The notes: generated by a model from the sequence alone, not told the origin. Positions 5,976 through 15,672 are shown, numbered from the stretch's first letter. The stretch is DNA of 61,591 nucleotides from Clostridia bacterium (GCA_017462125.1 JAFTRQ010000077.1:1-61591); one strand, 5' to 3'. Numbers and translations: made by a program.

Positions 5976-8315
5976 TTGAAAAAAAGAATTTTGGCATTTG
6001 TTTTATGCATTATACTGATAGCTTCTATGAACGTATTTGCATTGCCGGTCTCGGCAGAGGTGCCCGAGCCGCAGTATCCCGGTACTTATAATGCTGACAC
6101 GTATTATTATGACCGAATTCCCGAGCGAGCACAGTGGTGCTATAATTGGTTGAAGGATTTTTATGATAATATGCCGAAAGAAGAGGCGGATCATAAAGTT
6201 GATATTAGTTTTATGCTCCCAGAGAATCCCGACGATAATGACGTTTACGAGCTGGCTGTTGATTTTTTGGTGGCAGACGCGGCACTGAAAGCGGACGATC
6301 CCTCATATCGCTACAAGGGAGGTCGTGTATCGGGATGGGCGCACTCATTTCCCCAAGAGGAACGCCAATATTGCGAGCTGAGTATTGTGCGTTCGGACCT
6401 TCACTCAAAAGAGGCGATAGCTGTTATTGAAGCGCGCACAAGGCAGATCGTTGAGATTGTTGGGGATGGTGACCGATATACAAAGCTTCGTAAGCTGACC
6501 GCTTATATTATCGACAATGTTTTCTACGATCCTTATCTGATTGAAATTAACGATTCCGGCTACGATGGACTTGGAGGTAGAGGCATTGAGTACAATGGCT
6601 CGGTCTACGGTGCTTTGGTGAAAAATATTGCCGTGTGCGGTGGCTTTGCTGATACAGTTAAGCATTTGTGCAATGAGCTTGATATCCCATGTATAATTAT
6701 GGGAAATGCCGCGCATGCATGGAATCTCGTGCAAATGGATGACGGCGGATGGTATCGCATTGATATCACGGGCGCATGTCGACTTGGCTGGGATGGTGAT
6801 CTGCTGCAGACTGTTGACGAATATGCTGAGCAAGAGTTTTTGAACAATAATACCTTTATAGCGGGATTTGGAATGTATGATGATCCTTATATGCTAAATA
6901 TTGACAATGTGTTTCGTGTTACGGATTTTCCGCCACACGCCGAAGCACAGTATAAGTATACGGGAGATAATACCGACTTTTCATATGAGGAGGTGCCTCT
7001 TGATTATGACTTTGGCGATCCGCAATTTATATATAATGTCAACCCTGACGGAACGACTTGTACCATCGTTGATTACGCAGGGGAGCAGACGGGAGATTTG
7101 ATAATTCCGGACAAGATAGACGGATATACCGTAAATGCCATAGGAAACTACGCTTTTTACTATTGCACGGGATTTAATGGGAAGTTGGTGATTCCGAAGA
7201 CGGTCAAAACGATAGGTAGAGCCGCATTTGCGGGGTGCTATAATCTCACGTCTGTGGAAATGTCCGATTGCGCGATTGAATCTATTGGAGACGGTGGATA
7301 TTTCGTCGGTGTTGGCGGTGAAGAACATTTTGGGGGCGGTGCGTTTATTGGTTGTAAAGGCCTTAAAGAGATAGTTTTGCCCGATTCATTGTTTACTATA
7401 TACAAATATGCTTTTTATGATTGTGATTCGCTTGCATCGGTCAGTTTCGGTGGACATGTAGTGTCAATTGAAGAAAATGCATTTGGCGAATGTGCGGGAA
7501 TTCCTACGCTGAAAGCTCCAAGTGGATCGTGTGTAGAGGAATATGCTTCTGACAACGGGCTTGAATTTGAGGTGCAGGGAGATCTTTGCAGCGGTGAAAG
7601 TACGGATGGAAAGTGGTACTGTGAAGATAATTCCATAGCTCATTATCAAATCTGTGAGCATGGGGAAAAAACAAACATTAAAGATCATTCTGTGGGCGTG
7701 AATTGCGGAGATATATGTGATATATGCGGTGCATATTATTGCATTAATTACAACTATTCAAGTATCGCTCCTACAGTTATAGGACAGAGACCGGCTGATT
7801 GTCAAACTCCCAAATATACAGGCGATATAGTGTGCAGATGCGGAAACACTATTACGGTGGGTGAATATGTGGGAGATCCTGCGTCTGATGCTCATGATTT
7901 ATTAACAGAAGATTGGCTTGCTGATTCTGAATTCCATTTCCATATATGCAGCCTCGGGTGCCGTGTTGATGAAGCGGCGCATTACGGAGGCACGGCAACT
8001 TTTTGGATCCCTGCTCGGTGCGTGGTGTGCGGTCAGCTTTATGGTGAGTGCGCTCCGGAAGAGGTGACGACAGATGTGCCCGAAACGGATACACCTGAAA
8101 CGGATACATCCGAAACAGATGCATCTGAAACAGATGCATCAAAAACAGAAGCGCCTAATACCGAGATTGTTACAACAGTTGATTCTGTGGTCGAAGGATT
8201 CTCTGACACTGATATTGATGGTTTGGGTTGCGGAGGCGTTATTGGCGGTGCATATGCGGTTATAGTCGCTGTTGCCGCATCGGGAATTGTGCTTTTGAAA
8301 AAGCGCGACGATTAA
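5976..8315 (+). CDS. Secreted, C-terminally anchored transglutaminase-like / leucine-rich-repeat protein
   Basis: A 779-residue exported protein starting at TTG (5976) behind GGAGGTG. Domains in order: signal peptide (about 1-27); transglutaminase-like domain with a plausible triad Cys221 (AVCGGFAD), His247 (AHAWN) and Asp263 (WYRID); BspA-type leucine-rich repeats (about 345-540, phrases such as LVIPKTVKTIGRAAFAGC); a Cys/His-rich region (about 540-690) with CxxC pairs that may bind zinc; a linker of Glu-Thr-Asp repeats (about 695-730); then DGLGCGG, a hydrophobic helix and the tail KKRDD. Transglutaminase folds act as proteases or cross-linking enzymes, and LRRs suggest adhesion. The C-terminal signal resembles that of the beta-helix protein at 12872. 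Function on the surface is inferred. Confidence 0.85.
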   Translation: MKKRILAFVLCIILIASMNVFALPVSAEVPEPQYPGTYNADTYYYDRIPERAQWCYNWLKDFYDNMPKEEADHKVDISFMLPENPDDNDVYELAVDFLVADAALKADDPSYRYKGGRVSGWAHSFPQEERQYCELSIVRSDLHSKEAIAVIEARTRQIVEIVGDGDRYTKLRKLTAYIIDNVFYDPYLIEINDSGYDGLGGRGIEYNGSVYGALVKNIAVCGGFADTVKHLCNELDIPCIIMGNAAHAWNLVQMDDGGWYRIDITGACRLGWDGDLLQTVDEYAEQEFLNNNTFIAGFGMYDDPYMLNIDNVFRVTDFPPHAEAQYKYTGDNTDFSYEEVPLDYDFGDPQFIYNVNPDGTTCTIVDYAGEQTGDLIIPDKIDGYTVNAIGNYAFYYCTGFNGKLVIPKTVKTIGRAAFAGCYNLTSVEMSDCAIESIGDGGYFVGVGGEEHFGGGAFIGCKGLKEIVLPDSLFTIYKYAFYDCDSLASVSFGGHVVSIEENAFGECAGIPTLKAPSGSCVEEYASDNGLEFEVQGDLCSGESTDGKWYCEDNSIAHYQICEHGEKTNIKDHSVGVNCGDICDICGAYYCINYNYSSIAPTVIGQRPADCQTPKYTGDIVCRCGNTITVGEYVGDPASDAHDLLTEDWLADSEFHFHICSLGCRVDEAAHYGGTATFWIPARCVVCGQLYGECAPEEVTTDVPETDTPETDTSETDASETDASKTEAPNTEIVTTVDSVVEGFSDTDIDGLGCGGVIGGAYAVIVAVAASGIVLLKKRDD

Positions 8316-8336
8316 ATTGATCAGCAATATAGAAAC

Positions 8337-8370
8337 AAGACAGGCGGTCGCTGTGCGACTGCCTGTCTTT
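8337..8370. terminator. Bidirectional intrinsic terminator
   Basis: AAGACAGGC and GCCTGTCTTT pair around an inner GTCGC/GCGAC stem. T-rich tracts flank it on both sides. It lies between convergent genes (stop at 8315 on +, stop at 8440 on -). Confidence 0.8.
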
Positions 8371-8439
8371 ATTGATGGTTTTTAATTTGTGCATTTTGGT
8401 AAGGTTTGTAATATTTGCAAAATTTTTGCTCTGCTGCGC

Positions 8440-9054
8440 TCACTTCGGCGCCATCCAACGATATTTGCAAAGTGTTTCTCGTAAATATTTTGCCGCAACG
8501 AAGCTGTTGGAAATAAATTGCTCACCGATCCGAACGCTGTATTGAGAAGACTTGTACTCCTCATAACACCAATGCTCGGTGTTTTTGAATACTGCCTCGT
8601 GGAGATTTACGCATCCCTCAAACGCACCGCGGCCTATCTCCACTACGCTTTTGGGAATGACGACGGTTTCAAGCACGGTACAATCCTTAAACGCGTTGCT
8701 GCTGATTGCCGTCACGGGAATTCCCATATAAACGTCCGGGATCACCACGTGGGGAGACGTACCGTCGTATCCGACGACGCTATATACTGTGCCGGTCGTC
8801 ATCAGGATCAATCCGTCGGTATATTCAACGATGGGGACGTATTCCGTAGCGCTTTCGGATAGGGCTTCGCTCGCTTGCTCGGTCTGTGTAGTGTCTTCTT
8901 CGGTTTCAAACAGTTGCGCTTTTGAAGTGCTCGCCTCACTGTCCGTCTCGTGGTCTTCCGAAGATAAGAGAGCGAAGAGTAGCATAACGGAGCTAACCAA
9001 TGCGGCTAAAACCATAGTAAGCAGGATAGCTGCCAGAATGATCGTTTTTTTCAT
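8440..9054 (-). CDS. Membrane-anchored protein with one BspA-type leucine-rich repeat domain
   Basis: 204 residues: an N-terminal uncleaved-looking membrane anchor (about 4-30), a Ser/Thr/Glu-rich spacer (about 32-75), then an LRR_5-type module (about 80-170) with VVIPDVYMGIPVTAI and AFKDCTVLETVVIPKS. The start ATG overlaps the stop of the upstream M32 carboxypeptidase gene as ATGA, so the two are translationally coupled. LRR_5 modules are common in surface proteins of gut Firmicutes; the ligand is unknown. The module repeats phrasing also found in the 5976-8315 protein. Confidence 0.8.
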   Translation of the reverse strand: MKKTIILAAILLTMVLAALVSSVMLLFALLSSEDHETDSEASTSKAQLFETEEDTTQTEQASEALSESATEYVPIVEYTDGLILMTTGTVYSVVGYDGTSPHVVIPDVYMGIPVTAISSNAFKDCTVLETVVIPKSVVEIGRGAFEGCVNLHEAVFKNTEHWCYEEYKSSQYSVRIGEQFISNSFVAAKYLRETLCKYRWMAPK

Positions 9055-10553
9055 AAATTATAAATCTTCGTGTATTTTTCCTCCAAATACCGTGTGTAGT
9101 ATTCGGGGTCGAATTCCTGACCGAGTGCATCACGAAGCAGATCCTCCGAGCGCTTCAAGCATCCGTATTTCCAGATATGCTCGCGGTTCCATTCGTTGAT
9201 GGGAGCAAGATTGCCCTCGGAAAGACACTTGTCAACGTCAACGGTCTCCTTCATTTTAGCAAGCAGGTGCGCGCCGTAAGCGCTGCCAAGCGCATAAGAG
9301 GGGAAGTAACCGATTCCGCCACCCGACCAATGGCTGTCCTGAAGCACGCCGCGACGGTCATCGGGAACGTCAACGCCGAGATATTCCTTGTAGAGTCTGT
9401 TCCACTCTGCAGGCAGATCCTTGACCGCCAGCTCACCGCCGATCACTCTCTTTTCAAGCTCGTAGCGGATCATAACGTGCAGGCAGTACGTAACCTCGTC
9501 AGCCTCTGTACGGATAAGAGAAGGGGTTACCAGATTGATCGCCTTGTAAAAATCCTCTGCCGTGTATCCCTTCAGCTGCTCGGGGAAGCTTTCCAGCGCC
9601 TTGGCAAAGATAACCTCCGCAAACTCACGGCTTCGCCCCAACAGGTTTTCGTAGAAACGGCTTTGGCTTTCGTGTATGCCCATAGAAACACCGCCGTCGA
9701 GAACCGTGTAGGCAAGCTCGTCGTCGGAATGCATATCGTAAAGCGCGTGACCGCCCTCGTGGATCACGCTGAACATAGAATAGGAAAGATTCTCCTCGTC
9801 GTAGTTGGTGGTAATGCGCACGTCGTGGTGAGAGCCGAGACTTGTGGTAAAGGGATGCTCGGTGGTGCCGAGACCGCAACGGTCAAGATCGATGCCGATC
9901 AGCTTCATCAGCTCGTAAGAGAATTTCTCCTGATCGCGCTCGTTGAAGCGTCCCTTGATGCAGGAATCATCCACCTGCGGTGCGGCTGAGATGCGCTTGA
10001 TGAGAGGAACCAGCTTCGCCTTCAGCGTGGCGAAGAACTCGTCGCATTTTTCCATCGTCAAGCCTTCCTCGTATTGATTCAGACAGTAATCGTAGGGCTT
10101 CATTTCGGGAGCGCAGTAGCCTGCGAAACGGATCTGTGTTTCAAAGATCTTTTCAAGATACGGACGGAACGATTCAAAATCGCTGTTCTCCTTGGCGCGA
10201 TGCCAAACGTCGTCCGATTCCACCAACAGCTGCTCGTAGGCAACGTATTCGTCCATAGGAATCTTTTTCATTTCCTTGATATCTTTAAACAGGAGATAAA
10301 CGGCGCGCGCGTCCTTCTCGGAAAGCGAAGCCTTGTTCTCATCGAGATATTCAAGCAGAGATACGGTTTCGTCGCCTGTTGAGAGCTTGTAGATCTCCTC
10401 GCTGAGGATCGACAGCGTGTGTCCGCGATTGACAGACGTTCCCTTGGGAGCGGTGGTTGCACCGTCGTAATGGAGCAGGGACATTGCGTGTCCGTATGCG
10501 CTCATTTTTGCTTGCAGAATGTATAATTTTTCAATGGCTTCCCGTACGTTCAT
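9051..10553 (-). CDS. Carboxypeptidase Taq family (M32) metallocarboxypeptidase
   Basis: A zinc carboxypeptidase that trims C-terminal residues from peptides in the cytoplasm. It has 500 residues, the usual family length. The zinc motif is HEGGH (His265, Glu266, His269), followed by the family motifs GIHESQSRFYENLLGRSREF and IRTEADEVTYCLH. The ATG at 10551-10553 is chosen because GGAGG precedes it; an upstream extension would run through the promoter. No signal peptide. Coupled downstream to a small LRR membrane protein by a 4-bp ATGA overlap, an unusual partner for M32. Confidence 0.95.
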   Translation of the reverse strand: MNVREAIEKLYILQAKMSAYGHAMSLLHYDGATTAPKGTSVNRGHTLSILSEEIYKLSTGDETVSLLEYLDENKASLSEKDARAVYLLFKDIKEMKKIPMDEYVAYEQLLVESDDVWHRAKENSDFESFRPYLEKIFETQIRFAGYCAPEMKPYDYCLNQYEEGLTMEKCDEFFATLKAKLVPLIKRISAAPQVDDSCIKGRFNERDQEKFSYELMKLIGIDLDRCGLGTTEHPFTTSLGSHHDVRITTNYDEENLSYSMFSVIHEGGHALYDMHSDDELAYTVLDGGVSMGIHESQSRFYENLLGRSREFAEVIFAKALESFPEQLKGYTAEDFYKAINLVTPSLIRTEADEVTYCLHVMIRYELEKRVIGGELAVKDLPAEWNRLYKEYLGVDVPDDRRGVLQDSHWSGGGIGYFPSYALGSAYGAHLLAKMKETVDVDKCLSEGNLAPINEWNREHIWKYGCLKRSEDLLRDALGQEFDPEYYTRYLEEKYTKIYNL

Positions 10554-10586
10554 TTTTTGAGTCCTCCGTGTGATGTAATTGATGTT

Positions 10587-10615
10587 ATTATACCATAAAA
10601 CCGACGTTTTGTAAA
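10587..10615 (-). promoter_or_regulatory. Promoter of the M32 carboxypeptidase operon
   Basis: TTTACA (10615-10610), 17-nt spacer with TGG before the -10, TATAAT (10592-10587) on the minus strand. Confidence 0.75.
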
Positions 10616-10766
10616 GAGACAGCAGGTTGATTTCTACATTGCGCAAGATTGCATTGAATACTTATCTTCAGTTCTAAAATCGGAATTTTAAAGTTATTGA
10701 TATTAAAATTAAAAGCGTAATTTTAATCTAAATTGCCGAAAATGGAAAAATGTTTTCGAAAATCTA

Positions 10767-10795
10767 TTGACAAACGTGAAAATAGGGTGTATAAT
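10767..10795 (+). promoter_or_regulatory. Promoter of recA-recX
   Basis: TTGACA (10767-10772), 17-nt spacer, TATAAT (10790-10795): a consensus promoter. The stretch 10554-10912 has no gene. It holds the divergent carboxypeptidase promoter, an A+T-rich block with a TTAAAATT/AATTTTAA hairpin (about 10708-10731) that could act as an UP element, and this promoter. I looked for a Firmicutes LexA box (CGAAC-N4-GTTCG type) and did not find a clear one. Confidence 0.85.
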
Positions 10796-10912
10796 AAGCT
10801 CATAACCACCAAAAAGAGAATTTTTCGAGTTATTTACGCACGAATTTTGCATCAAATGCAAAATTCATCAAAAATATATTATGCCGCCATAGGCGGCGGA
10901 ATGGAGATTATT

Positions 10913-12025
10913 ATGGCAGCAACGAAAAAAGCACTTCCCAAGGTTACTGAAATACAGGATAAAGAAGATAAGAAAAAGGCGCTGAATACAGCAATGGCTC
11001 AGATCGAGCGTGAATTCGGCGCGGGCGCGATTATGAAGCTTGGCGAGAATACCCATATGGAGGTGCAGGCGGTTTCCACAGGCTCGCTTTCCCTTGACCT
11101 GGCTCTCGGTATCGGAGGTGTTCCGAGAGGTCGTATTATCGAGATTTTTGGCCCTGAGTCCTCGGGTAAGACCACCGTGGCGCTCCATATCATTGCAGAG
11201 GTGCAGAAGCTTGGCGGAGAAGCGGCGTTTATCGACGCGGAGCACGCTCTCGATCCCGTTTACGCAAAGGCAGTTGGTGTGGATATTTCTAATCTGCTTG
11301 TCTCTCAGCCCGATTGCGGTGAGGATGCGCTCTCGATTACCGAATCGCTGGTTCGTTCGGGTGCTATCGACGTGGTCGTTGTCGACTCTGTTGCGGCGCT
11401 CGTTCCTAAGACCGAGATTGACGGCGATATGGGCCAGTCCAACGTGGGTGTGCAGGCAAGATTGATGTCTCAGGCTATGAGAAAGCTTGCGGCGGTGATC
11501 TCCAAGAGCAACTGTATCGTCGTGTTTATCAACCAGCTCCGTGAAAAGGTTGGTGTTATCTACGGAAACCCCGAGACCACCACGGGCGGTCGCGCGCTGA
11601 AGTTCTATGCATCGGTCAGAATCGACATCAGAAAGACCGAGCAGCTCAAGAACGGCTCCGACATCTACGGAAACCGTGTCAAGTGTAAGATCGTAAAGAA
11701 CAAGGTCGCGCCTCCTTTCCGTGTGGCGGAGTTTGATATTCTTTACGGCAAGGGAATTTCCCGTATGGGAGAGGTTCTCGACTTCGCCATTATGATGGAT
11801 ATCATCAAAAAGAGCGGTTCTTGGTTCTCGTACGACGGCAACAGACTTGCTCAGGGTAAGGATAACGTAAAGAAGCTGCTGGAGGATAATCCCGAGTTTG
11901 CTGCGGAGATCGAAGCGAAGGTAAGAGAGATGAGCGCGGGCGGTATTATGAATGAAGAGGTCTTCGAGCTGGAGAACGAGGAGGACGACGAGTTCGATAT
12001 CCGCACAATGGAAGACGATGAGTGA
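10913..12025 (+). CDS. recA: Recombinase RecA
   Basis: ATP-dependent strand-exchange protein of homologous recombination and co-protease for LexA-type repressors. 370 residues from the ATG at 10913, which has GGAG 6 nt upstream; an in-frame ATG at 10901 is less well placed. Walker A is GPESSGKT (80-87), Walker B lies in [12 protein letters not shown], and the family signature ALKFYASVR is present. The acidic C-terminal tail ([10 protein letters not shown]...) is typical. recX overlaps its last 8 bases. Confidence 0.98.
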   Translation: MAATKKALPKVTEIQDKEDKKKALNTAMAQIEREFGAGAIMKLGENTHMEVQAVSTGSLSLDLALGIGGVPRGRIIEIFGPESSGKTTVALHIIAEVQKLGGEAAFIDAEHALDPVYAKAVGVDISNLLVSQPDCGEDALSITESLVRSGAIDVVVVDSVAALVPKTEIDGDMGQSNVGVQARLMSQAMRKLAAVISKSNCIVVFINQLREKVGVIYGNPETTTGGRALKFYASVRIDIRKTEQLKNGSDIYGNRVKCKIVKNKVAPPFRVAEFDILYGKGISRMGEVLDFAIMMDIIKKSGSWFSYDGNRLAQGKDNVKKLLEDNPEFAAEIEAKVREMSAGGIMNEEVFELENEEDDEFDIRTMEDDE

Positions 12026-12761
12026 TAAGCCTGCTTTCGGAAGAGACGCGGCGGCGTTTTTGAGATCCTTGGGCAGAGATCCGCAGGCGACGGGGGAGCT
12101 GTCTTCGTCTGAAGCGGATGCGGGTGTGCGCATTACAGCGCTGTCAGCCTCGGGTGATGACCGTGTTCGCGTGCAGGTTCGCGTGTTTAATCCCGCAGGA
12201 AGCGAAGAGGTGGAATTCTTGCTTTTGCGACGGTTGTCTGCCGATATGAATCTGCAGGTGGGGGAATTGGAGCCCGAGATCTTGCCCGAAATCGAATATT
12301 GGAGTGAGGTAACGCGAGCATATTTCTCTGCGTGCGCGTCCTTTGCGTATACGCCGTCCTCGCTGAAGGCTTTGGAGCGAAAGCTTTGGCAAAAGAGCTT
12401 TGAACGAGACGTGGCGCGGGACGCTGTCGACTTGGTTCGTGAGAGTGGCTTTGTGAATGAGGCCGAAATCGCATTGCGGCGCGCACAGATATTCGTTACA
12501 AAGCGTTGGGGACGTACCCGCATTTTTATGAAGCTGCGTGAGGAAGGCTTTGAGGAGTCTGCTATGGAGCAGGCCAAGCGATATCTTGACGAGGTGGATT
12601 TTGCGGAAAATTGTGCGGCGCTCATAGCAAAAAAATACGGCTCTGTACCTGACGATCGGCACGAAAGAGAGCTGATGTATGCTTCTCTTTCACGATCGGG
12701 GTATTCGTCAGCGGATATACGCCTTGCGATGGAAAAATGTGCAAAAAAGAATCGTTCGTAA
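12018..12761 (+). CDS. recX: Regulatory protein RecX
   Basis: Binds RecA filaments and limits their activity. 247 residues; the helical three-repeat RecX core is visible in the second half ([17 protein letters not shown] start, then [16 protein letters not shown] and [19 protein letters not shown]). The first ~90 residues are less conserved. The ATG at 12018 overlaps the recA stop by 8 bases, so expression is tied to RecA. Identification rests on position after recA and repeat pattern. Confidence 0.88.
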   Translation: MSDKPAFGRDAAAFLRSLGRDPQATGELSSSEADAGVRITALSASGDDRVRVQVRVFNPAGSEEVEFLLLRRLSADMNLQVGELEPEILPEIEYWSEVTRAYFSACASFAYTPSSLKALERKLWQKSFERDVARDAVDLVRESGFVNEAEIALRRAQIFVTKRWGRTRIFMKLREEGFEESAMEQAKRYLDEVDFAENCAALIAKKYGSVPDDRHERELMYASLSRSGYSSADIRLAMEKCAKKNRS

Positions 12762-12801
12762 AAAAGTCTGTGACAGTTTTCAAAAAGTCACGGACTTTTT
12801 T
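12761..12801 (+). terminator. Intrinsic terminator of recA-recX
   Basis: AAAAAGTCtGTGAC pairs with GTCACgGACTTTTTT directly after the recX stop. Confidence 0.85.
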
Positions 12802-12804
12802 GTG

Positions 12805-12833
12805 TTGACAAAGCATTTTTAATATGATAATAT
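12805..12833 (+). promoter_or_regulatory. Promoter of the beta-helix surface protein
   Basis: TTGACA (12805-12810), 17-nt spacer, TAATAT (12828-12833). It begins only 3 bp after the recX terminator. Confidence 0.7.
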
Positions 12834-12871
12834 TAAAGTAAGAACACGGCTTGAAAAGGAGGCTGAGCGGC

Positions 12872-14773
12872 ATGAACAGAGCTTTTAAGATTATTTTGTC
12901 TGCGATTATGGCAACATTCTTGATTTTAGGCACAATGCTTTCTGTTTTGGCAACAGACGAAACGAAGGAGGTTAGAGCTGTGGACATTACCGCAGACTTT
13001 CGCTTATCGGATGAGGGAACGGCTTACTATATTTCCTCGTCAAAGGGAAATGATGAAAATGACGGCTTAAGTGAAGACAGTCCGTGGAAAAGCTTTGCGC
13101 ATTTATATAATATGGATCTCAAGCCCGGTGACCGTGTGCTTTTGAAGCGAGGTGACGTTTGGAACGAGAGATTGACGTTGCGCGGAAACGGCCGAGAGGA
13201 TGCTTGGATATTTGTTGGTTCATACGGCGATCTTCAACAACCCAAGCCCGAGATCTCCCTGCAGAACGGCAGGCACGATATCGGCATTCTTGTGACAGAT
13301 ATCAGCGTTGGTGGTAAGAGTGGTTTTGGCTTGAATTACGTTTGGATTGATAATCTGAAGGTGAGTAATTCTTACCTTGGCATCTATTTCAGATACGATA
13401 GCTCTCAAAACAATAAGGGTATGCGCGTGACGAACTGTTCCTTTTCCAACATCAACTGCCCCGAGTTGATGAAGGAAGCCATGACGGACGTCAGCTTCCT
13501 TTTGAGTCAAAAGGGCAATCTTGAGGATTACCATAATGGCATGATCGTTGAAAACGGTGGCGGAGCTGCGGAATATATCTGGCCGACGGCGATCAATATC
13601 GGCGGAAGACCGCCGCTTCCCTTGGCGGACGTTACAGTTCCCGGCAGAGCAGAGCCCGCGAATGTGATATCCGAGATCGAGCTCTATCAGAATGATTTTG
13701 ACGGTTGTATCATTGCGGTTGGTGCGAATTGCTACAATTATCACTTTGGCACAGGTCCGAATCAATGCTATACCTACACCACGAATTGGAACGTTTGCGG
13801 TTTGACGGCTACGAATACGATGACGATGATCAATATCGATTCCGCTGATTTCGGATATGACGGAACCGAGGAGAGCAAGTGGGGAAGATGGAGCAATATT
13901 CAAGCAAAGAGCGGTATGACAGACTATACCATGGCTTTCGGTACCACGCAAGCACTCTTCTCCTGCTGTAAAAATCTGTACATTTCCAACAGTAGCTTCA
14001 ATGATTGTCACAACAACGGTCAGGCAGACGGCTGCGGCTTCGATTTTGAGCGCGCGGTGCATAACTTCACCTTGGATTCCTGCGTTTTTGCGAATAACCA
14101 GGGGCAGGGAATTCTCGTGATGCAGACGACTATGGAAAACCAAGTGACGGGGGAGCAGGCGTACACTCCCAATACGAAGAATACCATTAAGAATTGTCTG
14201 TTTTACAATAATATGACCAACGTAATGAACGAGAATTACAGGTATGATATTACTGTGTTCAATCCAAACAACGAGCACTTTGTGGTGATGGAGAGCACAT
14301 TCTACTTCCGCGAAAAGACGGCGGGTGGCGCCACCGTGGATATCAATGCAAAGATCGGAAGCAAATACAGCGCTTACGGTCCGCAGAGAGAAGGCTTTCA
14401 GGGTGGCAGAAATACTATGATCTGCTCCAACGATCTGCCCGCTTACGAGGATGTGATCGCCGAGCTCGGTATGGAAGCCTCGGTGGCTGAGCTGTTGCCC
14501 AGAGACAAGACCTGGTACAACTATACCGAGGAGGGGGTTCTACCTGAGGAGAGCGAAACCGAGACACATATTGAAAGCACCGAGACCTCCGATGAGGCGA
14601 CGACGGAGAGCAATACCGAGACGCTTGGAGAGATCGCTTCGGAGACCGATGTTGAGACTATGGGCGGCGATGCTTCCGGATGCCGTTCGGCATTGGCAGG
14701 CACGGCGATAGCATCTGCGTCCGCCGTAATATCCGTTGCGGTGTTCAGCAAAAAAAGAAAAGGCAAGTCATAA
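12872..14773 (+). CDS. Secreted right-handed beta-helix protein with C-terminal anchor
   Basis: 633 residues from the ATG at 12872 (AAAAGGAGG upstream). Signal peptide about 1-27. The body from about 45 opens with YYISSSKGNDENDGLSED and GDRVLLKRGDVW, the usual start of parallel beta-helix (pectate-lyase-like/DUF1565) proteins that bind or cleave polysaccharide. Asn-rich turns such as NCSFSNINC and CVFANNQGQGI follow through about 520. A linker of Glu-Ser-Glu-Thr repeats (about 555-605) leads to GGDASGC, a hydrophobic helix and the tail KKRKGKS. I cannot name catalytic residues. The C-terminal layout matches that of the 5976-8315 protein. Confidence 0.85.
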   Translation: MNRAFKIILSAIMATFLILGTMLSVLATDETKEVRAVDITADFRLSDEGTAYYISSSKGNDENDGLSEDSPWKSFAHLYNMDLKPGDRVLLKRGDVWNERLTLRGNGREDAWIFVGSYGDLQQPKPEISLQNGRHDIGILVTDISVGGKSGFGLNYVWIDNLKVSNSYLGIYFRYDSSQNNKGMRVTNCSFSNINCPELMKEAMTDVSFLLSQKGNLEDYHNGMIVENGGGAAEYIWPTAINIGGRPPLPLADVTVPGRAEPANVISEIELYQNDFDGCIIAVGANCYNYHFGTGPNQCYTYTTNWNVCGLTATNTMTMINIDSADFGYDGTEESKWGRWSNIQAKSGMTDYTMAFGTTQALFSCCKNLYISNSSFNDCHNNGQADGCGFDFERAVHNFTLDSCVFANNQGQGILVMQTTMENQVTGEQAYTPNTKNTIKNCLFYNNMTNVMNENYRYDITVFNPNNEHFVVMESTFYFREKTAGGATVDINAKIGSKYSAYGPQREGFQGGRNTMICSNDLPAYEDVIAELGMEASVAELLPRDKTWYNYTEEGVLPEESETETHIESTETSDEATTESNTETLGEIASETDVETMGGDASGCRSALAGTAIASASAVISVAVFSKKRKGKS

Positions 14774-14775
14774 TA

Positions 14776-14808
14776 TGAAAGAGCAAGGCGAATGCCTTGC
14801 TCTTTCAT
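14776..14808. terminator. Hairpin between convergent genes, probable terminator
   Basis: TGAAAGAGCAAGGC pairs with GCCTTGCTCTTTCA around a short AAT loop. The flanking T-run is short on both strands, so the termination strength is uncertain. Confidence 0.6.
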
Positions 14809-14823
14809 TATCTATTGTGAACT

Positions 14824-15654
14824 TTACTTTTTAAACGGGCACTCCGATACCCAACGGATCGCCATAGGAAGCCATTGCGCCACGTAAGAGGTGTCCAAGG
14901 CAGGATTGCCCACCCAGGTCTCCTTGTTACAGATCGACAGACCGTGAGGACCGTCGGGGAAGATGTGAAGCTCGAAGGGAATATTGTTTTTGGAAAGTGC
15001 CGCCGCGTAAAGGATCGAATTCATAACGGGAACACAGGCGTCATTGGCTGTGTGCCACAGAAAGGCGGGAGCGGTTCGATCATCTACCGCCTTGTCAAGA
15101 GAAAAACGCTGCATACCCTCCTCGTCGCCGGGCTTGCCACCGTTGAGCGTTCTGATAGAGCCGTCGTGTCTGACACCGGGCTCGGCGGAAATTACGGGAT
15201 AGCAGGGCAGGGTTGCGGTAGGCTTGCAGAGTGTCTGATCGACTCCTTTAAGATGCGCCGCTACCTCGGGAATATGCCACATTGTGCCCGTCCAGGCCGC
15301 AAGGTGTCCGCCTGCGGAAAAGCCTGTGATGAAAACGTACTCGGGATCGACGTAAAGCTCGTCCGCGTGATCGCGCAGATACTTGACGGCAAGGCAGGCC
15401 TCGATCAAGGGCGCGTAATCAGCCGCGTTTTGTTGAACCGAATAGCGAAGCACGAATACGTTCAGCCCGGCAGCGAAATATTGTAGTGCCACCGGCTCTC
15501 CTTCTCGCTCCGACAGCCAGCCGTAGCCACCGCCGGGGCAAACGATCATTGCCTTTCGTTTGCCGATCTGAAGCTCGTTATAGGGCTCGTGAATATATGC
15601 TTCTATGCAGGAATCGGGGAACGATTCCGTGTGATTGATCACTTTGTATATCAT
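14824..15654 (-). CDS. Alpha/beta-hydrolase, esterase (acetyl-xylan-esterase-like), paralogue A
   Basis: 276 residues with an esterase/lipase layout: oxyanion region CPGGGYGWLSEREGEP, nucleophile elbow GFSAGGH (Ser113), a likely acidic residue near WHTANDACVPV and the histidine in FPDGPHGL. Such enzymes remove acetyl or other acyl groups from plant glycans. No signal peptide, so it acts inside the cell on imported oligosaccharides. It starts 18 bp after the stop of paralogue B and is its near-duplicate over the whole length. Stop at 14824, after which a hairpin faces the beta-helix gene. Confidence 0.88.
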   Translation of the reverse strand: MIYKVINHTESFPDSCIEAYIHEPYNELQIGKRKAMIVCPGGGYGWLSEREGEPVALQYFAAGLNVFVLRYSVQQNAADYAPLIEACLAVKYLRDHADELYVDPEYVFITGFSAGGHLAAWTGTMWHIPEVAAHLKGVDQTLCKPTATLPCYPVISAEPGVRHDGSIRTLNGGKPGDEEGMQRFSLDKAVDDRTAPAFLWHTANDACVPVMNSILYAAALSKNNIPFELHIFPDGPHGLSICNKETWVGNPALDTSYVAQWLPMAIRWVSECPFKK

Positions 15655-15672
15655 TATTGTATCTCCGTTTCA

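Noticed and set aside
10616..10912. LexA/SOS box upstream of recA
   Set aside because: No CGAAC-N4-GTTCG-like site was seen between the -35 region and the start codon.
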